DNA of 64,000 nucleotides from an uncultured Bacillota bacterium (GTDB lineage: Bacteria; Bacillota_I; Bacilli_A; RFN20; CAG-449), in NCBI GenBank assembly GCA_902493275.1, contig CABUOQ010000005.1, positions 1-64,000 on the forward strand, in the 5' to 3' direction. This document shows, piece after piece, positions 44,372 to 54,050 of the stretch (position 1 is its first letter; every line of letters begins with the position of its first letter). The notes under the pieces were generated by a model, which saw only the letters and a program-made list of their open reading frames with translations, was not told the DNA's origin and did not search any database. The translations under genes were made by a program, and so were the position numbers.

Positions 44372-45874
44372 ATGAAAGACTATAGCGAGCTAAGTTTTTC
44401 TAAACCAAGGCGAGCTCTTTTTAAAATCAAAAGATTTTTTACAAAAAAACTACCAATGTCTTGTAAAAATTTTTTCTCTAAAATTCCATTAACTTTGAAA
44501 AAAATAGGTGGGAAAATCATTAATCCATTTAAAGTTCTTAAAGATGCATTAGTCTATGGAACTTGGCAGACAAAACTATCGTTTGTATTAATGGGATCAG
44601 GATTAATATTTAAAAAGAGAATTGCTAAAGGTATTTTATATTTTGTTTTTGAGATTGTTTTTATTTTATTTTTCTCTTTATTTGGGTGGAAATATTTATC
44701 TAATTTAGGAACTCTTGGTACTAAAACCCCTACGGAAGTATGGGATGCCAATAAGGGTGTATATATTAAAATTGCTGGGGATAATTCCATGCTAATTTTA
44801 TTATATAGTGTTATAACTATAATTGCCATTTTAGGATTTATTTATACTTGGTATAGAAATATTAAAGAATCTTTTGAGACAGAACAAATTCAAAATATTA
44901 ATGGGCAATTTTTGTCTTCTAAAGAAGAACTTAAAACTTATTTAAATTCAAATTATCATGTAACATTAATGTTTGGTCCAATGTTAGGACTTATCGTCTT
45001 TACGATTGTACCTTTGTTTTTCATGATTTTTATTGCTTTTACAAGTTGGGATAAAGCATCAATGCCACCAGAACACTTATTTACCTGGGTGGGAACTCAA
45101 AACTTTGATATTTTGCTTGGTGGAAAGGGAATGGGCGAAAATGCCGCCTTTGCGTATACTTTCTATGATGCCTTGCTTTGGACATTGCTTTGGGCTTTCT
45201 TTGCTACATTTACTAACTTTTTCTTAGGTATGGTTGTAGCTTTATTGATTAATAAAAAATCTATTAAATTAAAAAAATTGTGGAGAACAATTTTAATTAC
45301 TTCAATCGCTGTTCCTCAATTCGTTTCATTGATGTTAGTTTCATCAATGTTTGGTAGCGGTGGTATAGGAACTTGGTTATTAAATCAAATAGGCATCAAT
45401 AAAACATTTGCGCAAAGTACGATATTTGCAAGAATATTTGTTATTGTAATTAATATATGGGTAGGTATCCCATATACGGTATTATCAACAACAGGAATTC
45501 TTATGAATGTCCCAAATGATTTATATGAATCCGCTAAAATCGATGGAGCATCGCCATTTAAGATGTATACCTCGATTACTTTACCATACATTATGTTTGT
45601 TATGGGACCTTATTTAATTTCACAATTTGTTGGCAATATAAATAACTTTAACGTTATATTCTTATTAACTGGTGGTGTTCCAGTTAATTCAGATAAATTT
45701 ATTGCTGGTGATACAGACTTACTCATTACTTGGTTATATAAATTAACCGTCAATGAAAATAACTATAAGATGGCTTCTACAATTGGTATTATAGTATTCA
45801 TTGTCGTAGCGTTTATTTCTCTTATTTTCTATAGTAAGACAAGTTCTGTTAAAAATGAAGGAGATTTTAACTAA
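44372..45874 (+). CDS. malF: Maltodextrin ABC permease MalF
   Basis: The 500-residue protein has an N-terminal cytoplasmic stretch, a first membrane pair (about 75-155) and the six-helix core with the EAA loop LYESAKIDGASPFKMYTSITLP broken as LYESAKIDGA and SPFKMYTSITLP. The EAA loop contacts the ATPase. The N-terminal extension is longer than in most Gram-positive MalF proteins and resembles the extra helices of enterobacterial MalF. AGGAGG precedes the ATG; malG overlaps by one base. Confidence 0.9.
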   Translation: MKDYSELSFSKPRRALFKIKRFFTKKLPMSCKNFFSKIPLTLKKIGGKIINPFKVLKDALVYGTWQTKLSFVLMGSGLIFKKRIAKGILYFVFEIVFILFFSLFGWKYLSNLGTLGTKTPTEVWDANKGVYIKIAGDNSMLILLYSVITIIAILGFIYTWYRNIKESFETEQIQNINGQFLSSKEELKTYLNSNYHVTLMFGPMLGLIVFTIVPLFFMIFIAFTSWDKASMPPEHLFTWVGTQNFDILLGGKGMGENAAFAYTFYDALLWTLLWAFFATFTNFFLGMVVALLINKKSIKLKKLWRTILITSIAVPQFVSLMLVSSMFGSGGIGTWLLNQIGINKTFAQSTIFARIFVIVINIWVGIPYTVLSTTGILMNVPNDLYESAKIDGASPFKMYTSITLPYIMFVMGPYLISQFVGNINNFNVIFLLTGGVPVNSDKFIAGDTDLLITWLYKLTVNENNYKMASTIGIIVFIVVAFISLIFYSKTSSVKNEGDFN

Positions 45875-46758
45875 TGAATTCAAGATTGAAAAAGAAAAAA
45901 AGCTCCTTAGTGAGAAAAAGAAGAATCATCGATTCTTTTATATATTTGATTCTTACTGTAATATCAATAATCTGGATATTCCCATTTATATTTCTTTTAT
46001 TGCAAGCCTTTAGGGGCGAATCAACAGGTCCAGTCAATTATTTAATTCCAAAAGAATTTACTTTAGATAATTTTAAAGCTATTCTGACTTTTACTGGCGC
46101 GGTACCATTCATGAAATGGTATGTGACAACATTGTTAATATCAATAGTAACTTGTGTTCTTCAAACTATTTTAGTCTTAATGACCGCTTATTGTTTATCA
46201 AGATTAAGATTTAAATTCAGACAAGGAATTATGAAAATGATTCTTGTAATTGGAATGTTCCCTGGATTTTTAACGATGATAGCAATATATTTCGTTTTGA
46301 AGAATTTAGGATTAATTGGAAATCCGATTGGATTGATACTTGTCAATGTGGCCTCTAGTGCGATGAATTATTATATCGTTAAAGGTTTCTTTGATACTAT
46401 TCCAAGATCACTTGATGAAGCCGCGATGATTGATGGTGCAAACAAGAATACAATTTTCTGGAAAGTTATTTTACCTCTTTCAAAACCAATTGTAATTTAT
46501 ACAATTTTAATTAGTTTTATTGGTCCATGGGGTGATTATATGATGTCAAGCTATATTTTAGGTAATGATGTCTCCAATTGGACTGTGGCTTTAGGTTTAA
46601 GATGGTTCTTAACTGGAAATGCTGGCCAAAATATAACAAATTATTTTACAAGATTCTGTTCAGGGGCAGTATTTACTTCTATACCAATTGTTATTTTATT
46701 CTTCTGTTTACAAAAATACTATGTAGAAGGAGTAACTGGAGGTTCAGTTAAAGGATAA
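45874..46758 (+). CDS. malG: Maltodextrin ABC permease MalG
   Basis: The 294-residue protein has six membrane helices and the EAA motif LDEAAMIDGANKNTIFWKV with ILPLSKP. It pairs with MalF to form the sugar channel. The stop of malF and its start share one base (TAATG), and AAGGAG lies inside the malF end. The next gene begins 2 bases after its stop. Confidence 0.93.
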   Translation: MNSRLKKKKSSLVRKRRIIDSFIYLILTVISIIWIFPFIFLLLQAFRGESTGPVNYLIPKEFTLDNFKAILTFTGAVPFMKWYVTTLLISIVTCVLQTILVLMTAYCLSRLRFKFRQGIMKMILVIGMFPGFLTMIAIYFVLKNLGLIGNPIGLILVNVASSAMNYYIVKGFFDTIPRSLDEAAMIDGANKNTIFWKVILPLSKPIVIYTILISFIGPWGDYMMSSYILGNDVSNWTVALGLRWFLTGNAGQNITNYFTRFCSGAVFTSIPIVILFFCLQKYYVEGVTGGSVKG

Positions 46759-46760
46759 TT

Positions 46761-48296
46761 ATGAAAAAGAAATTGCTTCCGTTATTATTAACATCAATAT
46801 TTATTACTGGTTGTTCTAAAACTACTTCGTTTTATGATAAATATAAAAATCCTGTTTTAGGAGAAAGTGATAACTATCGTACTTATTATGAAATTTTTCC
46901 AAGAAGTTTCGCTGATAGTAATGGTGATTATTATGGCGATTTAAATGGAATAAGAAATAAATTAGATTATATTGAAAACTTAGGATTTAATGGAATTTGG
47001 TTAACGCCTATAAATGCAACTCCATCATATCATGGATACGATATAACTGATTATAAAAAAATTAATCCACTTTTTGGAACCATAGATGATTATAAAAATT
47101 TAATTAAAGATTGTCATTCTAGAGATATTAAAATAATTCTCGATCTAGTGTTAAATCATACTTCTACGGAACATGAATGGTTCAAAAAAGGAGTCAAGGC
47201 CTTCAAAGATCAATCTGGTGAAAAATACGCTGATTACTATAATTTTTCATTAGAAAAAAGCGATATTTATAAATACTACCAAGATGGAGTTTATTATGAA
47301 GGTGGATTCGGCTCTCATATGCCAGATTTAAATTTGGATAGTGAAGATGTAAGAAACGAGATTAAGGATATTATTAAATTCTATTTAGATATGGGAGTGG
47401 ATGGATTTAGATTAGACGCTACTACTTGGTTCTATTCTGGAAATAACGAAAAAAATGCTGAATTTTTAGACTTTTTGAATAAATATACCAAGAGTATAAA
47501 TCCTAATGCTTATATCGTTGGAGAAGCTTGGACTAGTCCGGGTGAAATTGCTGATTTATATAAATCTAATATTGATAGCTTTTTCACTTATACTCCAAAT
47601 CCTTATGGGACATCACTCTTAGAAAATATTAACTTAGAAGATTCAAAGGGTTATATAAATACTTTGATTAAGTATCGCGATTTATCACCATCAAAAAATC
47701 CAGGATTCTTTATTACCAATCACGACAATCCAAGAGCGGCTAACATGTTAGCTAGTAAAAGTAATTTGAACCGATTAAAATTTGGATTTGGATTGCTGCA
47801 ATTAAGCAGTGGGACAACTTTCACTTATTATGGTGATGAGATTGGAATGACTGGTAAAAATCCTCCAGATGAGAGTGTTAGAACTGCGATGTATTGGTCA
47901 GATGATGTTAAAGAATTAACAAATAATCCTAGCGGAGCAATATCTGAAGAATATGCTTATCCTTCTTTGAAAGAGCAAGTTGAAGATAAAAATTCACTTG
48001 TTTGGTATGTTAGAGATATTAATAGAATTAGAAATAAATATCTATCAATCAGAAAAGGAAATATTGAAAATCTTACAGAAAATAAAACTGTTGGATTAAT
48101 GAAAAAATCATTTGAAAATGAAACTATTTATATAGCGATTAACTTTAATAAAAGCGGTTCAGAACAAATAGATTTATCAAGTTTGAATTTAGCTAAAATT
48201 ACTTATGAAGAAATTAATGTTTCAAGTGAAAAATCTTCTTTAAATAATAAAACATTAACAATTCCATCGTATGGAATAGTAATAATAAAAGGTTAG
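46761..48296 (+). CDS. GH13 alpha-amylase-family lipoprotein
   Basis: The 511-residue enzyme has a lipoprotein signal (lipobox ITGC, cysteine near 18) and the GH13 conserved regions: DLVLNHTS, GFRLDATTW (nucleophile aspartate), VGEAW (acid/base glutamate) and FITNHDN (third acid). It is likely anchored outside the cell, where it trims starch-derived oligosaccharides for the co-encoded importer. Exact specificity (alpha-amylase, neopullulanase or oligo-1,6-glucosidase) cannot be read. Location between malG and malK ties it to maltodextrin use. Confidence 0.9.
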   Translation: MKKKLLPLLLTSIFITGCSKTTSFYDKYKNPVLGESDNYRTYYEIFPRSFADSNGDYYGDLNGIRNKLDYIENLGFNGIWLTPINATPSYHGYDITDYKKINPLFGTIDDYKNLIKDCHSRDIKIILDLVLNHTSTEHEWFKKGVKAFKDQSGEKYADYYNFSLEKSDIYKYYQDGVYYEGGFGSHMPDLNLDSEDVRNEIKDIIKFYLDMGVDGFRLDATTWFYSGNNEKNAEFLDFLNKYTKSINPNAYIVGEAWTSPGEIADLYKSNIDSFFTYTPNPYGTSLLENINLEDSKGYINTLIKYRDLSPSKNPGFFITNHDNPRAANMLASKSNLNRLKFGFGLLQLSSGTTFTYYGDEIGMTGKNPPDESVRTAMYWSDDVKELTNNPSGAISEEYAYPSLKEQVEDKNSLVWYVRDINRIRNKYLSIRKGNIENLTENKTVGLMKKSFENETIYIAINFNKSGSEQIDLSSLNLAKITYEEINVSSEKSSLNNKTLTIPSYGIVIIKG

Positions 48297-48307
48297 GTGA
48301 AAAAAAT

Positions 48308-50734
48308 ATGGCAAAATTAAGTTTAAAACATATCTATAAAGTTTACCCTAATGGAGCAAAAGCAGTTAGCGATTTTAATATGGAAATCGAAGACAAGGAA
48401 TTTATTGTTTTCGTTGGTCCATCTGGATGTGGTAAATCAACTACACTTAGAATGATTGCTGGACTTGAAGATATAACCGCTGGTGAACTTTATATTGGTG
48501 ATACTCTTGTTAATGATATTGAACCAAAAGACCGTGATATAGCAATGGTTTTCCAAAACTATGCTTTATATCCACATATGACCGTTTATGATAATATGGC
48601 TTTTGGACTTCGATTAAAACATGTACCACCAGCAGTTATTCATGACAAAATCATGTGGGCTAGTGAAATTTTAGGTATAAAAGATTATCTAGATCGTAAA
48701 CCAAAGGCAATGAGTGGTGGCCAACGTCAAAGAGTGGCTTTAGGAAGATCGATTTTAAGAAATCCAAAAGTATTCTTATTAGATGAACCATTATCTAATT
48801 TGGATGCTAAATTAAGAACTCAAATGAGAAGTGAAATCGCAAAACTTCATAAGCAATTAGGAACAACCTTTATCTATGTCACCCATGATCAAATCGAAGC
48901 TATGACAATGGGTACAAGAATCGTTGTTATGAAAGATGGTCGAATCAATCAAATTGATACACCAAAAAATATTTATAATTATCCACAAAATAAGTTTGTT
49001 GCAGGATTTATTGGCACACCTCAAATGAACTTCTTTGAAGGCACTTTGCTCCGTGATGGTGATAGTGTAAAATTATCTTTAGCCTATAGCGATGCGGAAT
49101 TAACAATTCCATACAAAGATCTTTTAAAAGTTCAGCCTCAATATTTAGATGGTAATAAAGTAGTTTGGGTTGGATTAAGAAGTGAACATATCACAGTATT
49201 AGATCACCAAGATAAAAATTCGGTCAAAGTTAAAGTTTCTCATTTTGAAGAATTAGGAAATGAAACTTTGATCTATGGCGATATTAATATGCAAGGAAAT
49301 GGATTTGATGAAACATCTACTCGTATTATTGTTAAATCTACAGATTCAAATCTCAATATAAAAGTTGATGATGAAATTTATGTTAGATTCAATGTAGAAA
49401 AACTTCATTTCTTCGATAAAGATACAGAAGAAACAGTTTTACCTCGTTTACCAAGCATAAATGTCTTTGATGTCTCGGTTAAGAATAATATGATTGATTT
49501 ACTCGGAGAAAAATTACCAGTTCCACCAGTTCATAAAGTGACAGATATTGATAAAGCATTGTTATATGTCGATATTAAAGGAATTACATTTGATGGTGAT
49601 ATAAAAGCTAAGATATCAAATATTGAAGTCATCAATGGTCAAAAATTATATTATATCGCATTAGGTGAGAGAATCTTCTTTGCAATGAGCGATAAAGATT
49701 ATCAAATCGGCGACGAAGTGGGTATAAAGATCAATCTAGAATTCGCTTCGCTTAAAGATGGAGAAAAAATTATATTTGAAGAGTTTACTCAACAAGATGA
49801 ATTTAAGGCTGGTATGTCATCTTATAAGACTTTAAAGAAGTCGAATAATTGCATGAGAAAATTGGCTTTAAGTAATTTGTCTAATGATATTAAGAAAATT
49901 AATGATGCCGAAAAGCAAGAATTAAAAGCTCTAGTAGTTGATAAAACATTATTAAAAGATCTTAAAGAAGAAAAAACTAATGCAATTTATAGTTTAAAAC
50001 TTGATTTAAATTTAAAAATTGAAAAAGACGAATTAACAGGAAGAGCTAAAAAAGCAGCTGTCGCGGATTTTAATACAAAAAAGGCAAAACTTATAGAGGA
50101 ATATAATAAGAAAGAACAAGAATTATTAGAATCTTTCGAAAAAGTCAATCAAAAAACTGAGCAAGAAAAGGAAGAAGATATTGCAAAGGCAAACGAAATA
50201 AAAACTCGTTATCAAAAACAAATCGATGCTAAAAAAGAAGTTGTTGATAAATACCTTGCTTTGATTAATAAAGATAATGACGTTATAGCAAAAAATCACG
50301 TTGAAACTCTTGAAAAATTGCGTGAGCAATTAAAAGATAATGCTTTATCTGAAGATGAGAGGTTAAAATTAGAAAAAGAATTAGAGTTCGCAGAAATTCA
50401 AGGATTCTTTAATATTAATGGAACAGTCTGTAAGATTAATGAAATTATCGAAAATAAAATCATTCAAGCTCTTAACGTTAAAACTTTTGAATCAGCTTAT
50501 AAAATTAAAGTCAAGCATGATGCTTATATAATTAACGAAGATGGCATTGAAGGTACAGTAGTTGACAATATTGATTATATTTATAATAAATATATTAAAG
50601 TCGCAGTATTAGATAATGGATATATCTATATTAAAACAGATAAAGAATATAAAGTCGGAGATGTAGTTCATTTCACTTTGAAACTTGAAGAAGCTGAAAT
50701 AAGTGAAAGCAAATTCGATATAAGAATTTATTAA
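48308..50734 (+). CDS. MalK/MsmX-type ABC ATPase with a 425-residue coiled-coil extension
   Basis: The 808-residue protein begins as a normal sugar-importer ATPase: Walker A GPSGCGKST (37-45), signature MSGGQRQR (135-142), Walker B FLLDEP (156-161), H193, and the regulatory TOBE domain to about 380. Instead of stopping there, it continues with a beta-rich module (about 383-495), a long charged coiled coil (about 525-695) and a second beta-rich module (about 700-808). The two beta modules end alike (KDYQIGDEVGIKINLEFA and KEYKVGDVVHFTLKLEEA), which suggests a duplicated TOBE-like domain split by the coiled coil. It energises MalFG; the extension's role is unknown. Confidence 0.9.
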   Translation: MAKLSLKHIYKVYPNGAKAVSDFNMEIEDKEFIVFVGPSGCGKSTTLRMIAGLEDITAGELYIGDTLVNDIEPKDRDIAMVFQNYALYPHMTVYDNMAFGLRLKHVPPAVIHDKIMWASEILGIKDYLDRKPKAMSGGQRQRVALGRSILRNPKVFLLDEPLSNLDAKLRTQMRSEIAKLHKQLGTTFIYVTHDQIEAMTMGTRIVVMKDGRINQIDTPKNIYNYPQNKFVAGFIGTPQMNFFEGTLLRDGDSVKLSLAYSDAELTIPYKDLLKVQPQYLDGNKVVWVGLRSEHITVLDHQDKNSVKVKVSHFEELGNETLIYGDINMQGNGFDETSTRIIVKSTDSNLNIKVDDEIYVRFNVEKLHFFDKDTEETVLPRLPSINVFDVSVKNNMIDLLGEKLPVPPVHKVTDIDKALLYVDIKGITFDGDIKAKISNIEVINGQKLYYIALGERIFFAMSDKDYQIGDEVGIKINLEFASLKDGEKIIFEEFTQQDEFKAGMSSYKTLKKSNNCMRKLALSNLSNDIKKINDAEKQELKALVVDKTLLKDLKEEKTNAIYSLKLDLNLKIEKDELTGRAKKAAVADFNTKKAKLIEEYNKKEQELLESFEKVNQKTEQEKEEDIAKANEIKTRYQKQIDAKKEVVDKYLALINKDNDVIAKNHVETLEKLREQLKDNALSEDERLKLEKELEFAEIQGFFNINGTVCKINEIIENKIIQALNVKTFESAYKIKVKHDAYIINEDGIEGTVVDNIDYIYNKYIKVAVLDNGYIYIKTDKEYKVGDVVHFTLKLEEAEISESKFDIRIY

Positions 50735-50755
50735 TAATTATTTATTAAATTTTAT

Positions 50756-50794
50756 AATAGCAATCGGTAGTAAACTGATTGCTATTTTTATTAT
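50756..50794 (+). terminator. Terminator of the maltodextrin operon
   Basis: AATAGCAATC (50756-50765) pairs with GATTGCTATT (50777-50786); TTTATTATC follows. Confidence 0.8.
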
Positions 50795-50799
50795 CTCCA

Positions 50800-51490
50800 A
50801 AGTAGATAAAAACCACACGTTAATACGTGCGAGAATAGAAAAGCTTAAGCGATGAGTAGAAATAAAAAGAACCTCGCGATATGATAAATGTGGCCTGGCA
50901 ACCATATTAACATAAAGGAGGTTATCACTCATGAATGATGATTCTAGTTTATCACACACAAGATGGAATTGTAAGTATCATATCGTATTTGTTCCAAAGT
51001 ATAGAAGAAAAGTAATATATGGAAAGTTACGAAAAGATATTGGAACAATCATAAGACAACTTTGTGCATATAAAGATGTATAAATTATAGAGGCATACGC
51101 GATGCCTGATCATATACATATGTTGTTAAAGATACCACCAAAGATGTCTGTGTCAAACTTTATGGGATATCTCAAAGGTAAAAGCAGTTTGATGATATTT
51201 GAAAGATTCGCAAATTTAAAATATAAGTTTGGGAATAAGGTCTTCTGGACAAAAGGATATTATGTATCAATAGTAGGACTTGATACAAAAGTTGTTGAAA
51301 AATACATAAGAGATTAAGAAAAAGAAGACCTTATGACCAATAGTATGTCAACCAAGGAATATATTGACCCTTTTAAAGGGTAGCAAGTAATGAACACGGT
51401 TGTTAGACCTTTCATGGCCATTTATGGGTCGGTGGAGTGTTAGCCCTTATAGGGATTAGTCAGTACAACGTGATTTCACGTTGGTACTAT
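50800..51490 (+). mobile_element. IS200/IS605-family element, degenerate
   Basis: A single-gene element of about 0.69 kb carries the broken tnpA at 50931-51383. Subterminal hairpins of the type bound by Y1 transposases flank it: CACGT/ACGTG at 50816-50829 on the left and AACGTGA/TCACGTT at 51467-51482 on the right, the latter extended by GTAC arms. There is no inverted terminal repeat and no tnpB. It inserted just after the maltodextrin operon terminator. Confidence 0.75.
50931..51383 (+). pseudogene. tnpA: IS200/IS605 Y1 transposase with two in-frame stops
   Basis: GGAGG precedes the ATG. The frame reads HTRWNCKYHIVFVPKYRRKV and, after a TAA (51081-51083), AMPDHIHMLLKIPP with the HUH metal histidines. 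Then it reads VFWTKGYYVS and VVEKYIRD followed by a second TAA (51315-51317). The second stop replaces the glutamine four residues after the catalytic tyrosine of KYIRD. Translation would resume in frame to a TAG at 51381-51383. Both stops are single-base changes from GAA or CAA, with no frameshift, so decay is recent. The product should be inactive. Confidence 0.88.
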
Positions 51491-51505
51491 TTATAAAATA
51501 AAAAA

Positions 51506-51528
51506 CGTATTTTCCTTTTGAAAATACG
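51506..51528 (-). terminator. Terminator after tRNA-Gly
   Basis: CGTATTTTC (51506-51514) pairs with GAAAATACG (51520-51528). On the minus strand TTTTTTATTTTAT follows. Confidence 0.85.
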
Positions 51529-51540
51529 ATTAACTTTTAA

Positions 51541-51614
51541 TGGAGCGAGCGACGGGAATCGGACCCGCATAGCAACCTTGGCAAGGTTGTGTTCTACCAC
51601 TGAACTACGCTCGC
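51541..51614 (-). tRNA. tRNA-Gly(GCC)
   Basis: On the minus strand acceptor GCGAGCG pairs with CGCTCGC. The 3' end is TCCA, the D-arm contains AGTTCAGTGGTAGAAC, the T-arm GGTCCGATTCC, and stem CAACC/GGTTG encloses TTGCCAA, giving anticodon GCC. A hairpin terminator follows. Confidence 0.94.
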
Positions 51615-51771
51615 AATAGTCTTTAAGCATTGTTTATTATATATAAGGTTAAATTTCTTTGCAATAGTTTTTTTGTTTTTTTTTCAATTGTTTTAAATAT
51701 TTTATTTTAAGAAACTTAAATGACAATAATTGACATTTCATTATCTAACAAATTGTGAATAATTTATTTTT

Positions 51772-51801
51772 TTGCTTGTATATCTAAAAAAAAGCTATAA
51801 A
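51772..51801 (+). promoter_or_regulatory. Promoter of the degV-family gene
   Basis: TTGCTT (51772-51777), an 18-base spacer, then TATAAA (51796-51801). The ATG is 38 bases further, after AAAGGAG. Confidence 0.55.
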
Positions 51802-51839
51802 CTACTTAATGAGAGGTTAATAGAAAAGGAGAGATAAAG

Positions 51840-52718
51840 ATGCCATTTGCTGTAATTACAGATTCAGCTTCAAATTTAACCATAGACTTATTAGAAAAAT
51901 ATAATATTGATATGATATCGTTTCACTATTTATTAAATGATAAATTAGTTAAATGCTATGATCCTTCAAAGGACTATGTCGAAGAATCAAAAAAGTTTTA
52001 TAATGCCTTAAGAGAAGGAAACTTTATTAAAACATCACTTATTAGCCCTAACGATTATTATGAATGCTTTAAAAAACATTTAGATAGGGGAGAAGATGTT
52101 TTATATATATCAATATCTGGCAAATTAAGTGGAACATTAAACTCATCATGTAATGCTAGAGATATGTTAGTAGATGAGTACAAAGATAGAAAAATTATAT
52201 GTTTAGATTCTTATTCTGCTTCATATGGTGAAGCAATTATTGCGATAAAAGCCACAGAATGTAGAGAAAAAGGAATGTCACTAGAAGAGACGGTTGAGTA
52301 TATTTCATCGATTAGAATGAACATTAGAAATGAATTTACAGTAGATAAATTAATATACCTTCGAAGAACTGGAAGAATATCAGCTTTAATATATTCAATT
52401 GGAGCATTATTAGATATAAAACCATTGTTAAGAGCTTCTAGAAAAGCAGATATTGAATCTTGCGGAAAAGTTCGTGGAAGGAAAAAAGCCTTGCTTACAA
52501 TGTATAAGACTGTGAGCGAAAATATATTAAATCCAGAGAATCAAATTGTTTATATTGCTCATTGTGATGTCGAAGAAGAAGCAAAAAAAATTGGAGATAT
52601 GATTAAGGAAAACTTACATGTTAAAGATGTGTATATAAATTATTATGATATGTGTACAGGAGCGCATGTAGGACCTGGAACAATCGCTATCTTCTATTAT
52701 GGAAAAGAAAGAAAATAA
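51840..52718 (+). CDS. DegV/FakB-family fatty-acid-binding protein
   Basis: The 292-residue protein has the DegV features VITDSASNLT at the start, FIKTSLISPNDY, ISISGKLSGTLNSS and a late GPGTIAIFYYG. FakB proteins hold a fatty acid while FakA phosphorylates it for phospholipid synthesis. The FakA kinase is not in the window. It is a single gene with its own promoter and a double terminator. Confidence 0.9.
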   Translation: MPFAVITDSASNLTIDLLEKYNIDMISFHYLLNDKLVKCYDPSKDYVEESKKFYNALREGNFIKTSLISPNDYYECFKKHLDRGEDVLYISISGKLSGTLNSSCNARDMLVDEYKDRKIICLDSYSASYGEAIIAIKATECREKGMSLEETVEYISSIRMNIRNEFTVDKLIYLRRTGRISALIYSIGALLDIKPLLRASRKADIESCGKVRGRKKALLTMYKTVSENILNPENQIVYIAHCDVEEEAKKIGDMIKENLHVKDVYINYYDMCTGAHVGPGTIAIFYYGKERK

Positions 52719-52740
52719 AATTGAAATAATTAATTATTTA

Positions 52741-52775
52741 GCAAGGATTAAGAATAATAATCCTTGCTTTTATAT
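52741..52775 (+). terminator. Terminator after the degV-family gene
   Basis: GCAAGGATTA (52741-52750) pairs with TAATCCTTGC (52758-52767); TTTTATATT follows. Confidence 0.85.
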
Positions 52776-52783
52776 TATAGAAA

Positions 52784-52838
52784 TAAAAACCCAGTGAATA
52801 TAACATTCTAGCGCTTATTCACTGGGTAGATTTTTTTA
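52784..52838. terminator. Bidirectional terminator between degV and thioredoxin genes
   Basis: ACCCAGTGAATA (52789-52800) pairs perfectly with TATTCACTGGGT (52816-52827). There are T runs on both strands (AGATTTTTTT on plus, TTTTTATTT on minus). Confidence 0.85.
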
Positions 52839-53153
52839 TAGACTTAATGATGATTTGAGAAATCTATTTAGACTTGGTTTTGGTAAAAAACCAATATTTT
52901 CTCCTGTTCTTCTTCCATCGATAAAAGTTATCATGTAAGGAATTGAACTTACAAAGAATTTTGAAGCTAAAGCTGGTAATTCATCGCAATCGACTTTTAA
53001 AACATCGACATCAGGATTTTCTTCAGCAAATTCCTCTAAAAGAGGAGTTAAATTACGGCAAGGTCCGCACCAAGTGGCAAAAAAATCAACTACTTTTTTG
53101 CCGACAGCTATTTCTTTTTCAAATTCTTCAACAGATTGAATATGTTTAATCAT
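52836..53153 (-). CDS. trxA: Thioredoxin
   Basis: The 105-residue protein has the standard fold pattern and active site FFATWCGPCRNLTPLLEEF, then the cis-proline in SIPYMITF. It reduces cytoplasmic disulfides. AAAGGAA precedes the ATG. It is a single gene; thioredoxin reductase is not in the window. Confidence 0.93.
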   Translation of the reverse strand: MIKHIQSVEEFEKEIAVGKKVVDFFATWCGPCRNLTPLLEEFAEENPDVDVLKVDCDELPALASKFFVSSIPYMITFIDGRRTGENIGFLPKPSLNRFLKSSLSL

Positions 53154-53240
53154 TTTTATTTCCTTTCTATCTATATAATAATGTGCTACTAAAGTATAAA
53201 TATTATACTTATAAATATAGTATTTGTAAATAGAGAAGTT

Positions 53241-54050
53241 TCATAAAATAATTAATCCTAATAAATAAATTATAATGAATTGTAATGGAAAAAATGCATA
53301 ACATCCCCATTTAAAAATAGGAGTGTTTATGCCGCGCTTCCCACTATAGCAAACAAGCAAAAATGACGATAATAATCCATAACTTTGAAGTGCAAAATTA
53401 ACATCATTAGCATCTAAAAATGAATATATTTCATTCATAAAATGACAACATAGGCCATTAAAACAGAAATTGAGGAAAACACCGATTAGAACATATGTTA
53501 AAGTGAAACTATAGGATTTTTTAAATTCGGATATATCTATTTTTCCTTTACAAAAAGTAGGAGATAAATATTCAGTAATTTTTAATCCGGCATAAAATAA
53601 AAAGATAGTAATTAATCCAAAAGGACCATATTGCATTCTAAGAGGAAAAAAGCTAAAGCCAGTTAAAATTCCGATAGTGAATGGAATTATTGATAATAAT
53701 TTATAAAATTTTGGTGTTCTTTCTAAAAAATAAATTGTAAGACCACCAATAAAAAATGTTGTTAAGACACATCCAAAGTATTCTTTTATGAAAATAAAAG
53801 TTCCTAAATCTATAAATATTCCCAAAATTAATAGGCGTAAAAGATAATTTATAGGCTTTTTTGAGTATCTAATACCTTCGACAATTAAAAATGCGAATAT
53901 GAAAAAAGACAATCTTCCGATAAGACGCATTGGCAAATAAAAACTAGATGATGGAGGTATAAAATAGGCAGCGATATGGTCGATGACCATGAAGATCATG
54001 GCTATAATCTTTAATGAACTACCATCTAAAATTTGAAAAAATTTTTTCAT
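53241..54050 (-). CDS. TraX-family membrane protein
   Basis: The 269-residue protein has about eight membrane helices and TraX features: LKIIAMIFMVIDHIAAYF at the N-terminus, MRLIGRLSFFIFAFLIVEG, and YSGKRG near the end. TraX of the F plasmid acetylates pilin; chromosomal Firmicute homologues are of unknown function, probably acyltransferases. Its start shares one base with the stop of the CPBP gene, so the two are co-translated. Confidence 0.85.
   Translation of the reverse strand: MKKFFQILDGSSLKIIAMIFMVIDHIAAYFIPPSSSFYLPMRLIGRLSFFIFAFLIVEGIRYSKKPINYLLRLLILGIFIDLGTFIFIKEYFGCVLTTFFIGGLTIYFLERTPKFYKLLSIIPFTIGILTGFSFFPLRMQYGPFGLITIFLFYAGLKITEYLSPTFCKGKIDISEFKKSYSFTLTYVLIGVFLNFCFNGLCCHFMNEIYSFLDANDVNFALQSYGLLSSFLLVCYSGKRGINTPIFKWGCYAFFPLQFIIIYLLGLIIL

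Noticed and set aside
50931..51383. TAA read as an amino acid, suggested by in-frame TAA in tnpA and the AbiEi relic
   Set aside because: Both genes are mobile or accessory and otherwise decaying; TAA ends most intact genes here, including recA-type core genes or their neighbours.
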